From contig NZ_FMMP01000009.1 in NCBI RefSeq assembly GCF_900095725.1, positions 496,001-560,000 on the forward strand: a stretch of 64,000 nt of DNA, in the 5' to 3' direction. The position numbers were made by a program, and so were the translations under genes. This stretch comes from Cellulosilyticum sp. I15G10I2 (GTDB lineage: Bacteria; Bacillota; Clostridia; Lachnospirales; Cellulosilyticaceae). Below the pieces are notes generated by a model. The model was given only the letters and a program-made list of their open reading frames with translations, did no database searches and had not been told where the DNA came from. This document shows, piece after piece, positions 22,691-31,686 of the stretch. Positions within the stretch are counted from its first letter, which is position 1, and each line of letters starts with the position of its first letter.

Positions 22691-23729
22691 CTAATCCTTC
22701 TTTAACCATTCCTTTATCAAAACTATCACAATACCTAACGCCCCCCCAAACTATACCGAAGGCCACATTGAGTACATTCTTAGGACTTGTCTTTTGGCTA
22801 GGCGATACAGGAGGCGACGGTAAATAAACACTGGTTTCAACTATACCTATTACACTTGATTTGAGGCTCCCAACTTCACCTGTCTTATAATAGTTTTCAA
22901 TAGTTTTCAGTTCACTGTCTAGTTCTTCTAAATGTTCATTGTAGAGCCTCATAATATCCTCTATACTATTAATAGTTTGTTTAAGGATGATGATATCACT
23001 TTGTACTTGTGTATGGTTAGGATTATTTATATTTTCAACAACTATATAATTACCAGCATTGGCTGTACTGACCCCTACGCCTTGCAAGGCTTCATTTTGA
23101 TTGATGTTCTGAGGAATTTCTACTAATAGGGCTTCATTTCGCTTTAAAAGTTCCTTATTGCTTTTTAATGCAGCTTCTTCGGCTTTTAACGCAATCCTAA
23201 AGCTGTTGTGAAAATGGTTTATAGCCCTTTCCTTAGTCATAATGTCCAAAAACTTGATATAATTGTCATACAAAGTTTCAGCTAGCTTTAAGGCCTCCTC
23301 GGGACTGCCCGCTGATACTTTGATTTCAAAACTGTTTTGCTTAGGATCTGATTTTGCTCCTGTCTGGCTTATAGTTATTCTTTTTCTTAATCTTTCTACA
23401 GATAGTTCTTCTGATTTATACGCCATATGTGAGAGGGTATTAACGAGTACATTATTGCTTGTAATGAGGCCTATATACTGCTCATTTGTTGTAATGGGTA
23501 AAGTATACTCTCCATATTTCGTATTATAAATCTCCGGCATATTTATGATGATATTTAACTTGACATCATAAACAGGGGATAGCATAAATACACTATATCG
23601 TCCTGAAAGCATGGCTACTATAAGTGTTATGGCTATAGTGATATATTTTTGCTGCCATAGGGTAAAAATTAACTTCTTTATATCTATTTCATCTTCATAC
23701 TGCTGTCTATTTAACTGATTGTCGGTAAG
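22691..23729 (-). pseudogene. Broken Wzz chain-length regulator copy
   Basis: The translation closely tracks the intact Wzz at 25286-26326 (for example SPVYDVKLNIIINMPEIYNT against SPVYDTRLNIVINMPEIYNT) over nearly its whole length. The first residues align as LTDNQLN against MSENELN, so the start codon is lost (CTT at 23727-23729) and the upstream region is replaced by insertion-sequence DNA. Near the C-terminus a run of seven G's (minus strand, 22741-22747) shifts the frame. Removing one G restores ALGIVIVLIKEWLKKD and a stop at 22691, matching the intact end. It is therefore dead by two lesions. Confidence 0.88.
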
Positions 23730-23765
23730 CGCATAATAAAAAGGTGTATTTTGGAATACAAAAAA

Positions 23766-23806
23766 GTCCGCTAAACTTAGATTTTTTTACTCTAAGTTTA
23801 GCGGAC
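23766..23806. terminator. 16-bp perfect hairpin at the IS66-fragment edge
   Basis: GTCCGCTAAACTTAGA (23766-23781) and TCTAAGTTTAGCGGAC (23791-23806) are perfectly complementary, flanked by A- and T-runs on both sides. It follows the stop of the minus-strand transposase fragment (23810) and separates it from the wzz relic. Confidence 0.8.
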
Positions 23807-23809
23807 TTT

Positions 23810-24492
23810 TTATTTGCAGTCTTTTTGAACTTCTTCGTTCCAAGGCAGGAAGTTTTCCAGCTCTTCAGGATAATTTTTAAAGTCTATATCTCGCATATAC
23901 TCTAAAAGATAAGTTAGATATTTATAGACGTTTAGGTTATTAGCCTTTGCCGTTTCTACAAGACTATAAATAGCTGCACTAGCATGGGCACCTTTTGGAC
24001 TGACTGAAAACTCCCAGTTTTTTCTCCCTATAGTAAATGGGCGAATGCTGTTTTCAGCAAGATTGTTGGAGATTGAGCATCTGCTATAGATTTATACTTA
24101 AAACTTACTTGACAATCTACATCTGCCATCTAGTAAGTAGTTTTCCATATATTTTTTCTGATTCTTTGCATAGGTAACAGCCTTACCTAGTCTGGATCCA
24201 TTTAGTGGATTTAAAGTACCAAGCCAGCACCAAAAAGCCTCTAATACTGGTTTTTCCAGTTCAAGACGCTTTATCTTTCTTTCATCTGCCGAAAGATCAA
24301 CAAGAGTTTTTTCTATGTTAAAGAGTTTATTGCAATAGTCACGGCCTAGCTCTCCATTACTGACTTTTAACAGTTTGTTAGCATTAGAGGGCATAGCTTC
24401 TACAAAGTATCTTCTAAGGTGACTCCAGCACCCACATCTGATGATACCTTCTACTTTTTCATAGCCAGCGTAGCCATCTGTATTATCTTGAT
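23810..24492 (-). pseudogene. IS66 transposase C-terminal fragment (minus strand)
   Basis: From 24492 the minus strand reads QDNTDGYAGYEKV, then CGCWSHLRRYFVEAM (the IS66 DDE-domain region). At about 24097 the frame is broken by stops, then it resumes as SISNNLAENSIRPFTIGRKN and runs to FLPWNEEVQKDCK and a stop at 23810. About 40 extra bases near 24075-24115 (a partial repeat around GGCAGATG/AGCAGATG) cause the break. The N-terminal zinc-finger part is missing. Confidence 0.85.
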
Positions 24493-25145
24493 ATCAGTAT
24501 AATACTGACGGTTATGATGCTTATCATAATCTTGCAAATATGATTATTATATGCGGGTGCCTTGCTCATGCGAGAAGAAAATTTGAGGAAGCTCTTAAAT
24601 CTATCCCGAGTTCAGAACAGTTAGGATCACAAGCGCTTATTGGTAAGAGTTATTGCGATAAACTATTCCGTATAGAAGAAGAGATAAAAGAACTATCTAT
24701 TGAAGAAAAATATGAGAAGCGCCTTGAGCTTGCAAAACCAGTTTGGGACGCCTATTTAGTGTGGCTAAAAACAGTTAATGCGCTTCCAAAGTCAGCTTTG
24801 GGAAAAGCGATAAATTATAGCTTAGGGCAATGGAAGTATCTGCAGAACTATTTACTAGACGGCAGATGTGAAATTTCGAATAATAGAGCTGAACGCAGTA
24901 TCAAGCCTTTTGTTATAGGAAGAAAGAACTTCCTTTTTGCAAATACCCCCCTTGGTGCAAAAGCTAGTGCAATAACTTATAGTATTATCGAAACAGCTAA
25001 AGAAAACAGGCTAAATCCCTTTGAATATTTACGATATCTTTTTGAGGAACTGCCAAATGTAGATTTTCAAAAAAATCCTGATGTACTGCAAAAGTATCTT
25101 CCTTGGGCAAATCTTCCGCAAGAATGTTATAGTAAGAAAAAATAA
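24493..25145 (+). pseudogene. IS66 transposase C-terminal fragment (plus strand)
   Basis: Reading begins abruptly at QYNTDGYDAYHNLAN, then ICGCLAHARRKFEEAL, and continues without interruption through YLLDGRCEISNNRAERSIKP and VIGRKNFLFANTPLGAKAS to the stop at 25145. This is the IS66 TnpC catalytic half with the C-terminal IS66 domain. The first 250 or so residues are missing, cut at the head-to-head junction. A CTCCAGA/TCTGGAG hairpin (25158-25181) follows as terminator. Confidence 0.85.
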
Positions 25146-25234
25146 TCTAATAAATAGCTCCAGAACCTTTGATGTCTGGAGTTATTTTACGCTTACCTTA
25201 CAATTAATGGTACTATTTTCTTCGGAGCCAATGT

Positions 25235-25284
25235 AAAAAGGATGCAAGGGCAATCTCCTATCAGATTGCTTCTGCATCCTTTTT
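25235..25284 (-). terminator. Terminator of the intact wzz gene
   Basis: AAAAAGGATGCA (25235-25246) pairs with TGCATCCTTTTT (25273-25284), with inner GCAATCT/AGATTGC arms. It lies directly after the wzz stop and has T-runs on the minus strand. Confidence 0.85.
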
Positions 25285-25285
25285 C

Positions 25286-26326
25286 TTAATCTTTTTTGAA
25301 CCATTCTCTTACAAACACTATCATAACTCCTAACATGCCCCCAAGTACTATCCCAATGGCAACATTTAGTGCATTTCTCGGGCTTGTCTTTTGAGTTGGC
25401 GCTACAGGTGGTGAAGGCAGGTAGACACTGGTTTTGACTACACCTATTAAACTTGATTCAAGCTGGCCAATCTTACCATCTTCATAGTATTTTGTAATAG
25501 CCTGTTTTTCACTATCAAGCTCTGCTAAATATTCGTTATGCATCCTTATAGAATCTTCTATACCATTTATGGTTTGTTTATTGAGTATGATATCATTCTC
25601 TACTTTGGTATAGTTAGGATTAATAATGTTTTCGAGTACTACAAAATGACTGGTATTTGCTGACCCTGACGCAATTTCTTTTATGGCTTCTTTTTGATCA
25701 ATCGTCTGTGGTATTTGGGCAAGGAGCTCTTCATTCTTTTTCAAAAGTTCTTGATTACTCTTTAATGAAATTTGCATTTTTTTAAGCTCAACATTGAAAT
25801 TGTTGTAATAGTATCCTACAGCCCTTTCTTTGGTCATCACGTTTAAGAATTCTATGTAATTATCATATAATGTTTGAGCAAGCTTTAATGATTCTTGAGG
25901 AGTACTTGCTGATACTGTTATGTCAAAGCTATTTTGCACGGCATCTGCCTTTGCAGTTACTTGTCCTATAGCTATTTTCTTTCTTAAATCATCTACTGAT
26001 ACTTCTGACGCCTTGTAACCCATCTGTGAAATGGTATTTATGAGCACATCATTACTTTTAATAAGATTAATATATTGCTCGTTGGTGGTAATAGGCAGTT
26101 TATATTCCCCATACCTTGTATTATAAATTTCAGGCATATTTATTACGATATTTAATCGTGTATCATAAACAGGTGATAATATAAACACACTGAATAATCC
26201 TGCCAAAATGGTAGCTATAAGGGTAGTGCTTATGATGACATGCTTTTGCTTCCACAAAGTCAAAATAAGTTCTCTTAGGTCAATTTCATCTTCATAATGT
26301 TGTACGTTCAACTCATTTTCGCTCAT
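25286..26326 (-). CDS. Wzz/chain-length determinant membrane protein
   Basis: The 346-residue protein has the Wzz layout: a cytoplasmic N-terminus (DEIDLRELILTLWKQKH), membrane helix 1 (VIISTTLIATILAGLFSVFI), a long extracytoplasmic coiled region, then the proline-rich PSPPVAPTQKTSPRNALNV ahead of helix 2 (GIVLGGMLGVMIVFV). Such proteins set the length of polysaccharides made by the Wzy route. It lacks a fused BY-kinase, and no kinase gene is nearby. GGAGGA upstream of the ATG. It is downstream of rfbC, and a broken paralogue is at 22691. Confidence 0.93.
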   Translation of the reverse strand: MSENELNVQHYEDEIDLRELILTLWKQKHVIISTTLIATILAGLFSVFILSPVYDTRLNIVINMPEIYNTRYGEYKLPITTNEQYINLIKSNDVLINTISQMGYKASEVSVDDLRKKIAIGQVTAKADAVQNSFDITVSASTPQESLKLAQTLYDNYIEFLNVMTKERAVGYYYNNFNVELKKMQISLKSNQELLKKNEELLAQIPQTIDQKEAIKEIASGSANTSHFVVLENIINPNYTKVENDIILNKQTINGIEDSIRMHNEYLAELDSEKQAITKYYEDGKIGQLESSLIGVVKTSVYLPSPPVAPTQKTSPRNALNVAIGIVLGGMLGVMIVFVREWFKKD

Positions 26327-26410
26327 TTTTTCCTCCTTAGTTATTGCTCTTATAATCTTAATGTAGCCTTTATAAGTGTATCATTTCAAATGCCCATTTG
26401 CAACCTGTTC

Positions 26411-26986
26411 TTAATTGTAAATAAAAGGTTTTTCTTTTCTCCTAAACGTTTTGAAGCTTTGCTGTGAATTATCCTTTTCCGATAATACGACTTCATCAAC
26501 CTTTTCCAAAGGCCACTTTATACCTATATCAGGGTCATTCCGCACAATGCCGCCGTCATACTCCGGCGCATAATAATCTGTACATTTATACTGAAAAACA
26601 GCTACATCGGAAACTTCCAAAAAGCCATGGGCAAAACCTTGCGGCACATACAACTGCCTTTTATTCTCCTCTGCCAGCATAACTCCATGCCACTGCCCAA
26701 AGCTTGGAGAACCCTCTCTTAAATCAACAGCCACATCAAAGACTTCACCTTTAACAACCCTCACCAGCTTCCCTTGAGTATGCTTCATTTGGAAATGCAG
26801 TCCTCGAAGCACACCTTTTTTGGACTTACTTTCATTATCCTGAACAAATTCCATTGTAAGTCCTGCTTCAAAAAAGTCACGTTTTGAATAACTTTCCATA
26901 AAATATCCTCGGCTGTCTCCAAAAACCGTTGGTTCTATAACATATAAATCTCTAATGGGCGTTTCGATAAACTTAAATTTCCCCAC
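26411..26986 (-). CDS. rfbC: dTDP-4-dehydrorhamnose 3,5-epimerase
   Basis: A 191-residue cupin enzyme of dTDP-L-rhamnose synthesis. Signature motifs are PTVFGDSRGYFMESY, FVQDNESKSKKGVLRGLHFQ (catalytic His of RGLHFQ), GEVFDVAVDLREGSPSFGQW and VPQGFAHGFLEVSD. The start is a GTG at 26986, preceded by GAGGAGG six bases upstream; a longer in-frame version has no such site. It overlaps the end of rfbD by 14 bases, implying coupled translation. rfbA and rfbB are absent from this window, so those steps must be encoded elsewhere. Confidence 0.95.
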   Translation of the reverse strand: MGKFKFIETPIRDLYVIEPTVFGDSRGYFMESYSKRDFFEAGLTMEFVQDNESKSKKGVLRGLHFQMKHTQGKLVRVVKGEVFDVAVDLREGSPSFGQWHGVMLAEENKRQLYVPQGFAHGFLEVSDVAVFQYKCTDYYAPEYDGGIVRNDPDIGIKWPLEKVDEVVLSEKDNSQQSFKTFRRKEKPFIYN

Positions 26987-27836
26987 TGGATGCCTCCTCA
27001 TTTTCAAGATAATCCCTTAAAGCCTCTTCCCAATGTCTAAAGTGATTTAGACCATAAAGCTTAAGCATAAAATTATCAAGAACACTAAAACGAGGTCTTT
27101 TAGCAAGACTTACAAATTCCTTGCTTGTTATAGGGTTTACTTTTATATCTATATGCTTAAGGGCAAAGATCATACATGCAAAATCATGCCACGAGCATTG
27201 TCCTTCACATGTTGCATGATAAGTTCCGTAATACGCTGTCTGCATTAAGGCAATGATCACCCCCGCCAGATCTTTGGTTGAAGTAGGACTGCCTATCTGA
27301 TCATCTACTACATTTAGCTCTTTATGTGTCTCGGCTAACTTTAGCATCGTTTTTACAAAGTTATTCCCCTCTCCATAAAGCCAGTCTATGCGAAGTATAA
27401 AATGCTTTTTGCAAAAGGTTTTCACATACTCTTCACCTAGAAGCTTACTACTTCCATAAATACTTTGCGGAGCGGCCTTATCATCTTCACGTCTTGGCTC
27501 TGGATTATTTCCTTCAAAAACATAATCCGTAGAAATATGCACAAGCTTAGCTCCTATCACTTCACATGCTATAGCTAAATGTTTTGCACCTAATGCATTT
27601 ACTCTATAAGCATCTTCTATATCCTGCTCACACCGGTCAACCGCTGTATGTGCTGCACAATTAATCACTATATCAGGCTGCTTAGATAGCAACACTTGTT
27701 TTACCTTTTCTAAATCTGTAATATCTAGGGTATCATGATTTGTACTCATAATCTTATAAGCACCCTCTTTCTCATACAACTGTCTTAGTAGCTCTATGCC
27801 TAATTGTCCCTTGCCGCCTGTTATTAGCACTTTCAT
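26973..27836 (-). CDS. rfbD: dTDP-4-dehydrorhamnose reductase
   Basis: The 287-residue short-chain dehydrogenase starts at ATG 27836 after AAAGGATG. It has the nucleotide motif ITGGKGQLGIELLRQ, the NCAAHTAVDRCEQD block, STDYVFEG and the catalytic YGSSKLLGE (Tyr-x3-Lys). It reduces dTDP-4-dehydro-L-rhamnose to dTDP-L-rhamnose. It lies just downstream of a truncated nucleotidyltransferase stump and an IS3 element, so its original upstream partners were probably cut away. Confidence 0.95.
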   Translation of the reverse strand: MKVLITGGKGQLGIELLRQLYEKEGAYKIMSTNHDTLDITDLEKVKQVLLSKQPDIVINCAAHTAVDRCEQDIEDAYRVNALGAKHLAIACEVIGAKLVHISTDYVFEGNNPEPRREDDKAAPQSIYGSSKLLGEEYVKTFCKKHFILRIDWLYGEGNNFVKTMLKLAETHKELNVVDDQIGSPTSTKDLAGVIIALMQTAYYGTYHATCEGQCSWHDFACMIFALKHIDIKVNPITSKEFVSLAKRPRFSVLDNFMLKLYGLNHFRHWEEALRDYLENEEASSGEI

Positions 27837-27894
27837 GTTGTGCATCCTTTCTCTTGTTTGTTCTCTCATAAAAATTGTGTTAGAGTTGATGATT

Positions 27895-28006
27895 TTATTT
27901 TGGAGAAACAGATCCACCTTTCATGATCTTATCTAGTACATCCCTCAATTTAGCTGAGGAAGTGCCTTGAGTGTAAGGGAAGTAAACAATATCTACTCCC
28001 AGAAGT
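27895..28006 (-). pseudogene. C-terminal stump of a TagD-like cytidylyltransferase
   Basis: From the edge of the IS3 element the minus strand reads LGVDIVYFPYTQGTSSAKLR then DVLDKIMKGGSVSPK and a stop at 27895. The YFPYT-x-G-T-S-S-x-K-L-R pattern is the C-terminus of glycerol-3-phosphate cytidylyltransferase/adenylyltransferase-type enzymes. Everything upstream was removed at the left IS end (28007). Confidence 0.75.
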
Positions 28007-28039
28007 TGTCAAGCTAGTTGTCCAAAGCAGTATAGGTTT

Positions 28040-29127
28040 TTAAGATGCATTTGCTCCTTGATCTTTCTTTGTGTCAGATTCTTCAGACTTATCAGGGTTC
28101 AAATAGACTCTATCCTCAATAGACCAATTTCTCGTGGTGGTTGTCCACCTTTCTGGATGCTTAAGTTTAGCTGATTTGCAGACTAACTCCCTTTTCTTGA
28201 GTGCATTAAGTCCATGATCAGACGCGTGACGTTGATTCGGTGTTAAGAAGCTTATACCGCTATGACGGTGATTATTATTATACCATTCCACAAAATTATA
28301 TACCCATTTACGGGCTTCTTCTAGCGAAGAAAATCCTTTTGGCTGATAATTACACCGATTCTTTAGTGTTTTGAATAGACTTTCTGCAAAAGGGTTATCA
28401 TTGCTCACTCTTGGACGGCTTCTTGAAGGTGTTATCCCCAAGTTAATAAGGTTTCAAGCATAGTGGCCCCTTTCATAGGGCTGCCATTATCAGAGTGTAG
28501 AACCAATGGATGTTCCCTAGTGGTTAGTTTTTCAGCTATAATAGCCCTGCGTATAAGCTCACTTGCATTTTCAGCAGAAGCAACCTCCCAAACTTCCCAT
28601 GCTACAATTTTTCTGCTGAAAAGATCAGATATCATATATAAATAATAATGCCGTCCTTTAATAGGCCCATTGAGGTATGTGATATTCCATGTGTAGACTT
28701 GGTTTGGTGCTTTTGCTACATGAGTAGATACAGGGCATTTAACAGGTTCCTTACTGCGACCACGATGATGTTGTGCATTACATTCTTTAAGTACTCGGTA
28801 AAAAGTCGATTCGGATGCAATATATACACCTCTATCAGCTAAGATGGGTACGATTTGGCTAGGTGGTAAACTGCTGAATTCTGGTATATTTACATTGTTG
28901 ATAATTTCTTGTTTTTCTTGTGGAGTTAACTTATTATGTGGCGTTGGACGAACTGTAATAGTTCTTTTATCCACATACTTATTGTTCTTATTAAATGAAG
29001 TTATCCACCTTTTATAGGTTCTTTGACTTATTGCAGCCTCTTCACAAGCGATGGATAGACGTGCCCCGCTTTTAACAGCTTCGTTAATGAGCACCACCAC
29101 CTTTTCACGTAATTCTGGTTCTGTCAT
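28040..29127 (-). pseudogene. IS3 orfB transposase, frameshifted
   Basis: The first part (29127-28432) carries the helix-turn-helix and the start of the DDE domain and stops after GATMLETLLTWG. The last part (28441-28040) continues in another frame as LGITPSRSRPRVSNDNPFAE...WYNNNHRHSGI. Joined, they form one integrase-core transposase. The first catalytic Asp is replaced: the usual TWDITYL reads TWNITYL. The second Asp (HSDNGSPM) and the Glu (NPFAESLF) remain. It is therefore inactive for two reasons. Confidence 0.87.
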
Positions 29128-29625
29128 TCGTCCTCGTCGTCTGTCCCCAGTAATGTGTTTAGCTTTTTTCTAAGCACTAGTATAGCAGCTGCTTCAGCTA
29201 AAGCCTTTTCTTTACGTTGAAGTTCTTTCTCTAAAGATTTTATTTCTTTATCACGTATTTTAACTTCTTTATTAAGACGAGAAGCTTCCTCAGCGACAAC
29301 GCCATTAGCTTGAATACAGATGTTTTTCCATTCCTTTACTTGTTCAACATAGAGACCCTTTTGACGACAGTACTTAGAAAGCTCTGTTTCATTCACACTT
29401 GCTATCTCTATGACAATCAAAAATTTATCCTGACTGCTCCAACGTTCACTTTCTTTAGTTCCAACAGGGAGCTGCTTGACCCGAAGTGCGAACTTGGTTT
29501 CTCCAGGTAGTTAAAGTTTTAAAACTAGTACCTGTCTCTTTTGATTTCTTAGACAGTGATTCATTATTTTAGGGTAACATGCGTAGAACAATTTTTTCTT
29601 TGAATTCATTGCTATAGCTTGCCAT
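29124..29625 (-). pseudogene. IS3 orfA, with stop codon and frameshift
   Basis: ATG 29625 begins MASYSNEFKEKIVLRMLP and then hits TAA where relatives have a codon before NNES. The frame continues as SLSKKSKETGTSFKTLTTWR, and then at about 29467 an extra base shifts it before VGTKESERWSSQDKFLIVIE. From there it is open to 29124 with a coiled-coil end (LNKEVKIRDKEIKSLEKELQ). It is a decayed helix-turn-helix orfA. Confidence 0.82.
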
Positions 29626-29697
29626 GTAGTTGTATCTCCTTACATTGTTATAGTTTTACTGTACTATTTTTACAGCTCCATGACAACTATTCTAACA

Positions 29698-30074
29698 CCT
29701 AGGGGAATTGCTAGAATTGCTTAATAACCTTCTCACAGCTGGAATCACCTGTATCATACTAACACTATTATAGCCGCATCTCAGGATTGTAAATCATATT
29801 TAGTTTTCCAAGATATCAAGCAAGCAACTGCTCTGGCAAAGATGTGACTGCCTAATCTAAGTATCTTTAGTCATAAGAGCATCATTCGGCTCATCCCCCG
29901 AATAACCCAATACCCTTCTCACAGCTGGAATCACCCAATCAAGCTTACACAGTTATATGGCTAATGTTGAGATCGGAAGCTAGTGCTCAGGTGAAATAGG
30001 GACTGGGGGATTAGGGATTTATCATTATAAGCGCAATTCACCATAGTGTTTGATTGATCAGATGAATGTCTGAT
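29698..30074 (-). other. Gene-free gap with two relic C-terminal peptides and a 22-bp direct repeat
   Basis: A 22-base sequence beginning CCTTCTCACAGCTGGAATCA occurs at 29728-29749 and 29914-29935. On the minus strand both code VIPAVRR. The upper copy reads KLDWVIPAVRRVLGYSGDEP then NDALMTKDT and a stop at 29857; the lower one reads VIPAVRRLLSNSSNSPR. These look like the ends of two related, lost proteins of unknown family. The gap lies between the dead IS3 element and the flippase gene. Confidence 0.5.
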
Positions 30075-31598
30075 TTAAGCAGCTCCTCTTCCAAGTTTTT
30101 TCTTAATCGCTCCAACGATTACTTCAACATCTTCAATCTTCATAAAATAGATAACCACAAAATATGATAATGCACCTACTCCGATTGCCAGTACAAGCGA
30201 AAGGTTCTGCGATAAAGTAGTCCTTAGGTAATTGAAGCTAAGTTTTGCTAATACCCCCATAATTAATGAGGAAAATAGGATTTTTAGGAATGAAATGCTG
30301 ATTTGCTTCATGCCGAATGGGCCTATTTTCTTTCTGAGGCTTATAAATAAAAGAGCCGTAGTAAATATCGCGGCTATAGAAGTTGCTAGTGCTAAACCCC
30401 CAATACCAAGATAACGTGATAATATAATATTAAGAATAATATTTACAACCATGCCAATGCCCGCATTAACCATAGGTGTTTTCGTATCTTGGGAAGCATA
30501 AAAAACCCTAGAAAGTACTTCGCGAAGCCCGAATCCCATCATTCCTAACGAATAAAAGAAAAGTGCTGATGCTGTCATACTAGTAGCATTCAAATCGAAC
30601 GCCCCTCTACCAAACACCAGATCAACTATTTGATGTGCAAACAACATGGAGCCAAAAGTAATTGGAATAATCAAAATATTTATACTTGTTATTATTTCAG
30701 AAACTATACTTTTTAACCCCTTAACATTTCCAGCTGCAACTAATTTTGATATTAGAGGATACATTACAGTAGCAATTGACATAACAAATATCCCTTGAAC
30801 AAAAGTATTTAATCTATTCGCATAGTTTAATGCAGATATTCCACCAACTGAAATAGTAGAAGCTAATGTCCTATCAACCAGAACATTTATCTGATTGACT
30901 GAAACACCTATTATAACAGGTATCGATAAATAAAAGATCTTTCTTAAATTCTTATCCATGAGAATTTGATTTGGTTTGAATTTAAAGTTAAACTTCTTAG
31001 TAAAAATCAAAACAAGAAATAGTTGTGAAATCAGTGACGCGACAATTCCTAGCGGTAAAAAAATTGTCCCAAATGTTGAACTTAACCAAATTGAAATAAT
31101 TATAACAATATTGTTCGGGATTCCTGCAAAAGCTGGTATATGATAGTTGCCTTTTATATTCAAATAACTTGATAATAAATGAAACGATACGGAAAGAAAA
31201 ATCCCAAACATTGATATCCTTGTGAACATAACCGCTAATTCTAATGTTTCTTTATCAAATCCCATAGCAAATGCTTTAACAGCTGGGTATGCAAAAATAT
31301 ACATAAATACTACAAGTATACTACTAATCGTAAGCAAAATTAATAACAAATTACTTGTAAAGGTATCAGCGTCACTTGTCCCATTATCTTTTTCAATATT
31401 ACTATACAAGGGGATGAAACTTGTTGCAAGCCCCACGCCTATAAAAGAGAATATAAAACCTGGAATAGTATAAGCAATTAAATATGCATCGCTAATAGTG
31501 CTTGCGCCATAATAATAAGATAAAACAATTTCTCTTAAAAAACCAAATATTTTTGATATCAATGTAATTAGTACTATAATAAATGCTGTTTTTTTCAT
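30075..31598 (-). CDS. MurJ/MviN-family lipid-linked saccharide flippase (Wzx-like)
   Basis: The 507-residue protein has about 14 membrane helices and MurJ hallmarks: the N-terminal TLISKIFGFLREIVLSYYYG, SDAYLIAYTIPGF, and VFGRGAFD in the C-terminal half. MurJ-type MOP exporters flip lipid II or other undecaprenyl-linked units. Its place as the last gene of a glycan operon with polymerase and phosphoglycosyltransferase suggests it acts as the repeat-unit flippase here, although a lipid II role cannot be excluded. The ribosome site (AAGG) is distant, about 13 bases. Confidence 0.9.
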   Translation of the reverse strand: MKKTAFIIVLITLISKIFGFLREIVLSYYYGASTISDAYLIAYTIPGFIFSFIGVGLATSFIPLYSNIEKDNGTSDADTFTSNLLLILLTISSILVVFMYIFAYPAVKAFAMGFDKETLELAVMFTRISMFGIFLSVSFHLLSSYLNIKGNYHIPAFAGIPNNIVIIISIWLSSTFGTIFLPLGIVASLISQLFLVLIFTKKFNFKFKPNQILMDKNLRKIFYLSIPVIIGVSVNQINVLVDRTLASTISVGGISALNYANRLNTFVQGIFVMSIATVMYPLISKLVAAGNVKGLKSIVSEIITSINILIIPITFGSMLFAHQIVDLVFGRGAFDLNATSMTASALFFYSLGMMGFGLREVLSRVFYASQDTKTPMVNAGIGMVVNIILNIILSRYLGIGGLALATSIAAIFTTALLFISLRKKIGPFGMKQISISFLKILFSSLIMGVLAKLSFNYLRTTLSQNLSLVLAIGVGALSYFVVIYFMKIEDVEVIVGAIKKKLGRGAA

Positions 31599-31686
31599 AC
31601 TAAATTTTCAACCTTAATTCGTTCCATATTTATGCAGATTTGCATATGAATCATCTCCATTTTCGTTTTATCATTCCCCCAGCATT

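Larger units (their letters stand above)
23766..25196. mobile_element. Remains of two IS66-family elements joined head to head
   Basis: The left half carries the C-terminal part of an IS66 transposase on the minus strand; the right half carries that of a different, diverged IS66 transposase on the plus strand. They meet at 24492/24493 at equivalent codons, inside TGATATCA. The right end has TTTTACGCTTAC (25185-25196), whose complement begins GTAAGCG as IS66 terminal repeats do. IS66 accessory genes (tnpA, tnpB) and the transposase N-termini are absent, so neither half can move alone. Confidence 0.8.
28007..29697 (-). mobile_element. Inactive IS3-family insertion sequence
   Basis: Terminal inverted repeats are TGTCAAGCTAGTTGTC (28007-28022) and, complemented, TGTTAGAATAGTTGTC (29697-29682). 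Inside are orfA and orfB on the minus strand in the IS3 order. No target duplication is visible (AGT against CCT), suggesting later rearrangement of the flanks. Both reading frames are broken. Confidence 0.82.

Noticed and set aside
28432-28441. Programmed frameshift within IS3 orfB
   Set aside because: IS3 frameshifting occurs between orfA and orfB, not in the middle of the DDE domain; together with the active-site change and orfA lesions this is decay.
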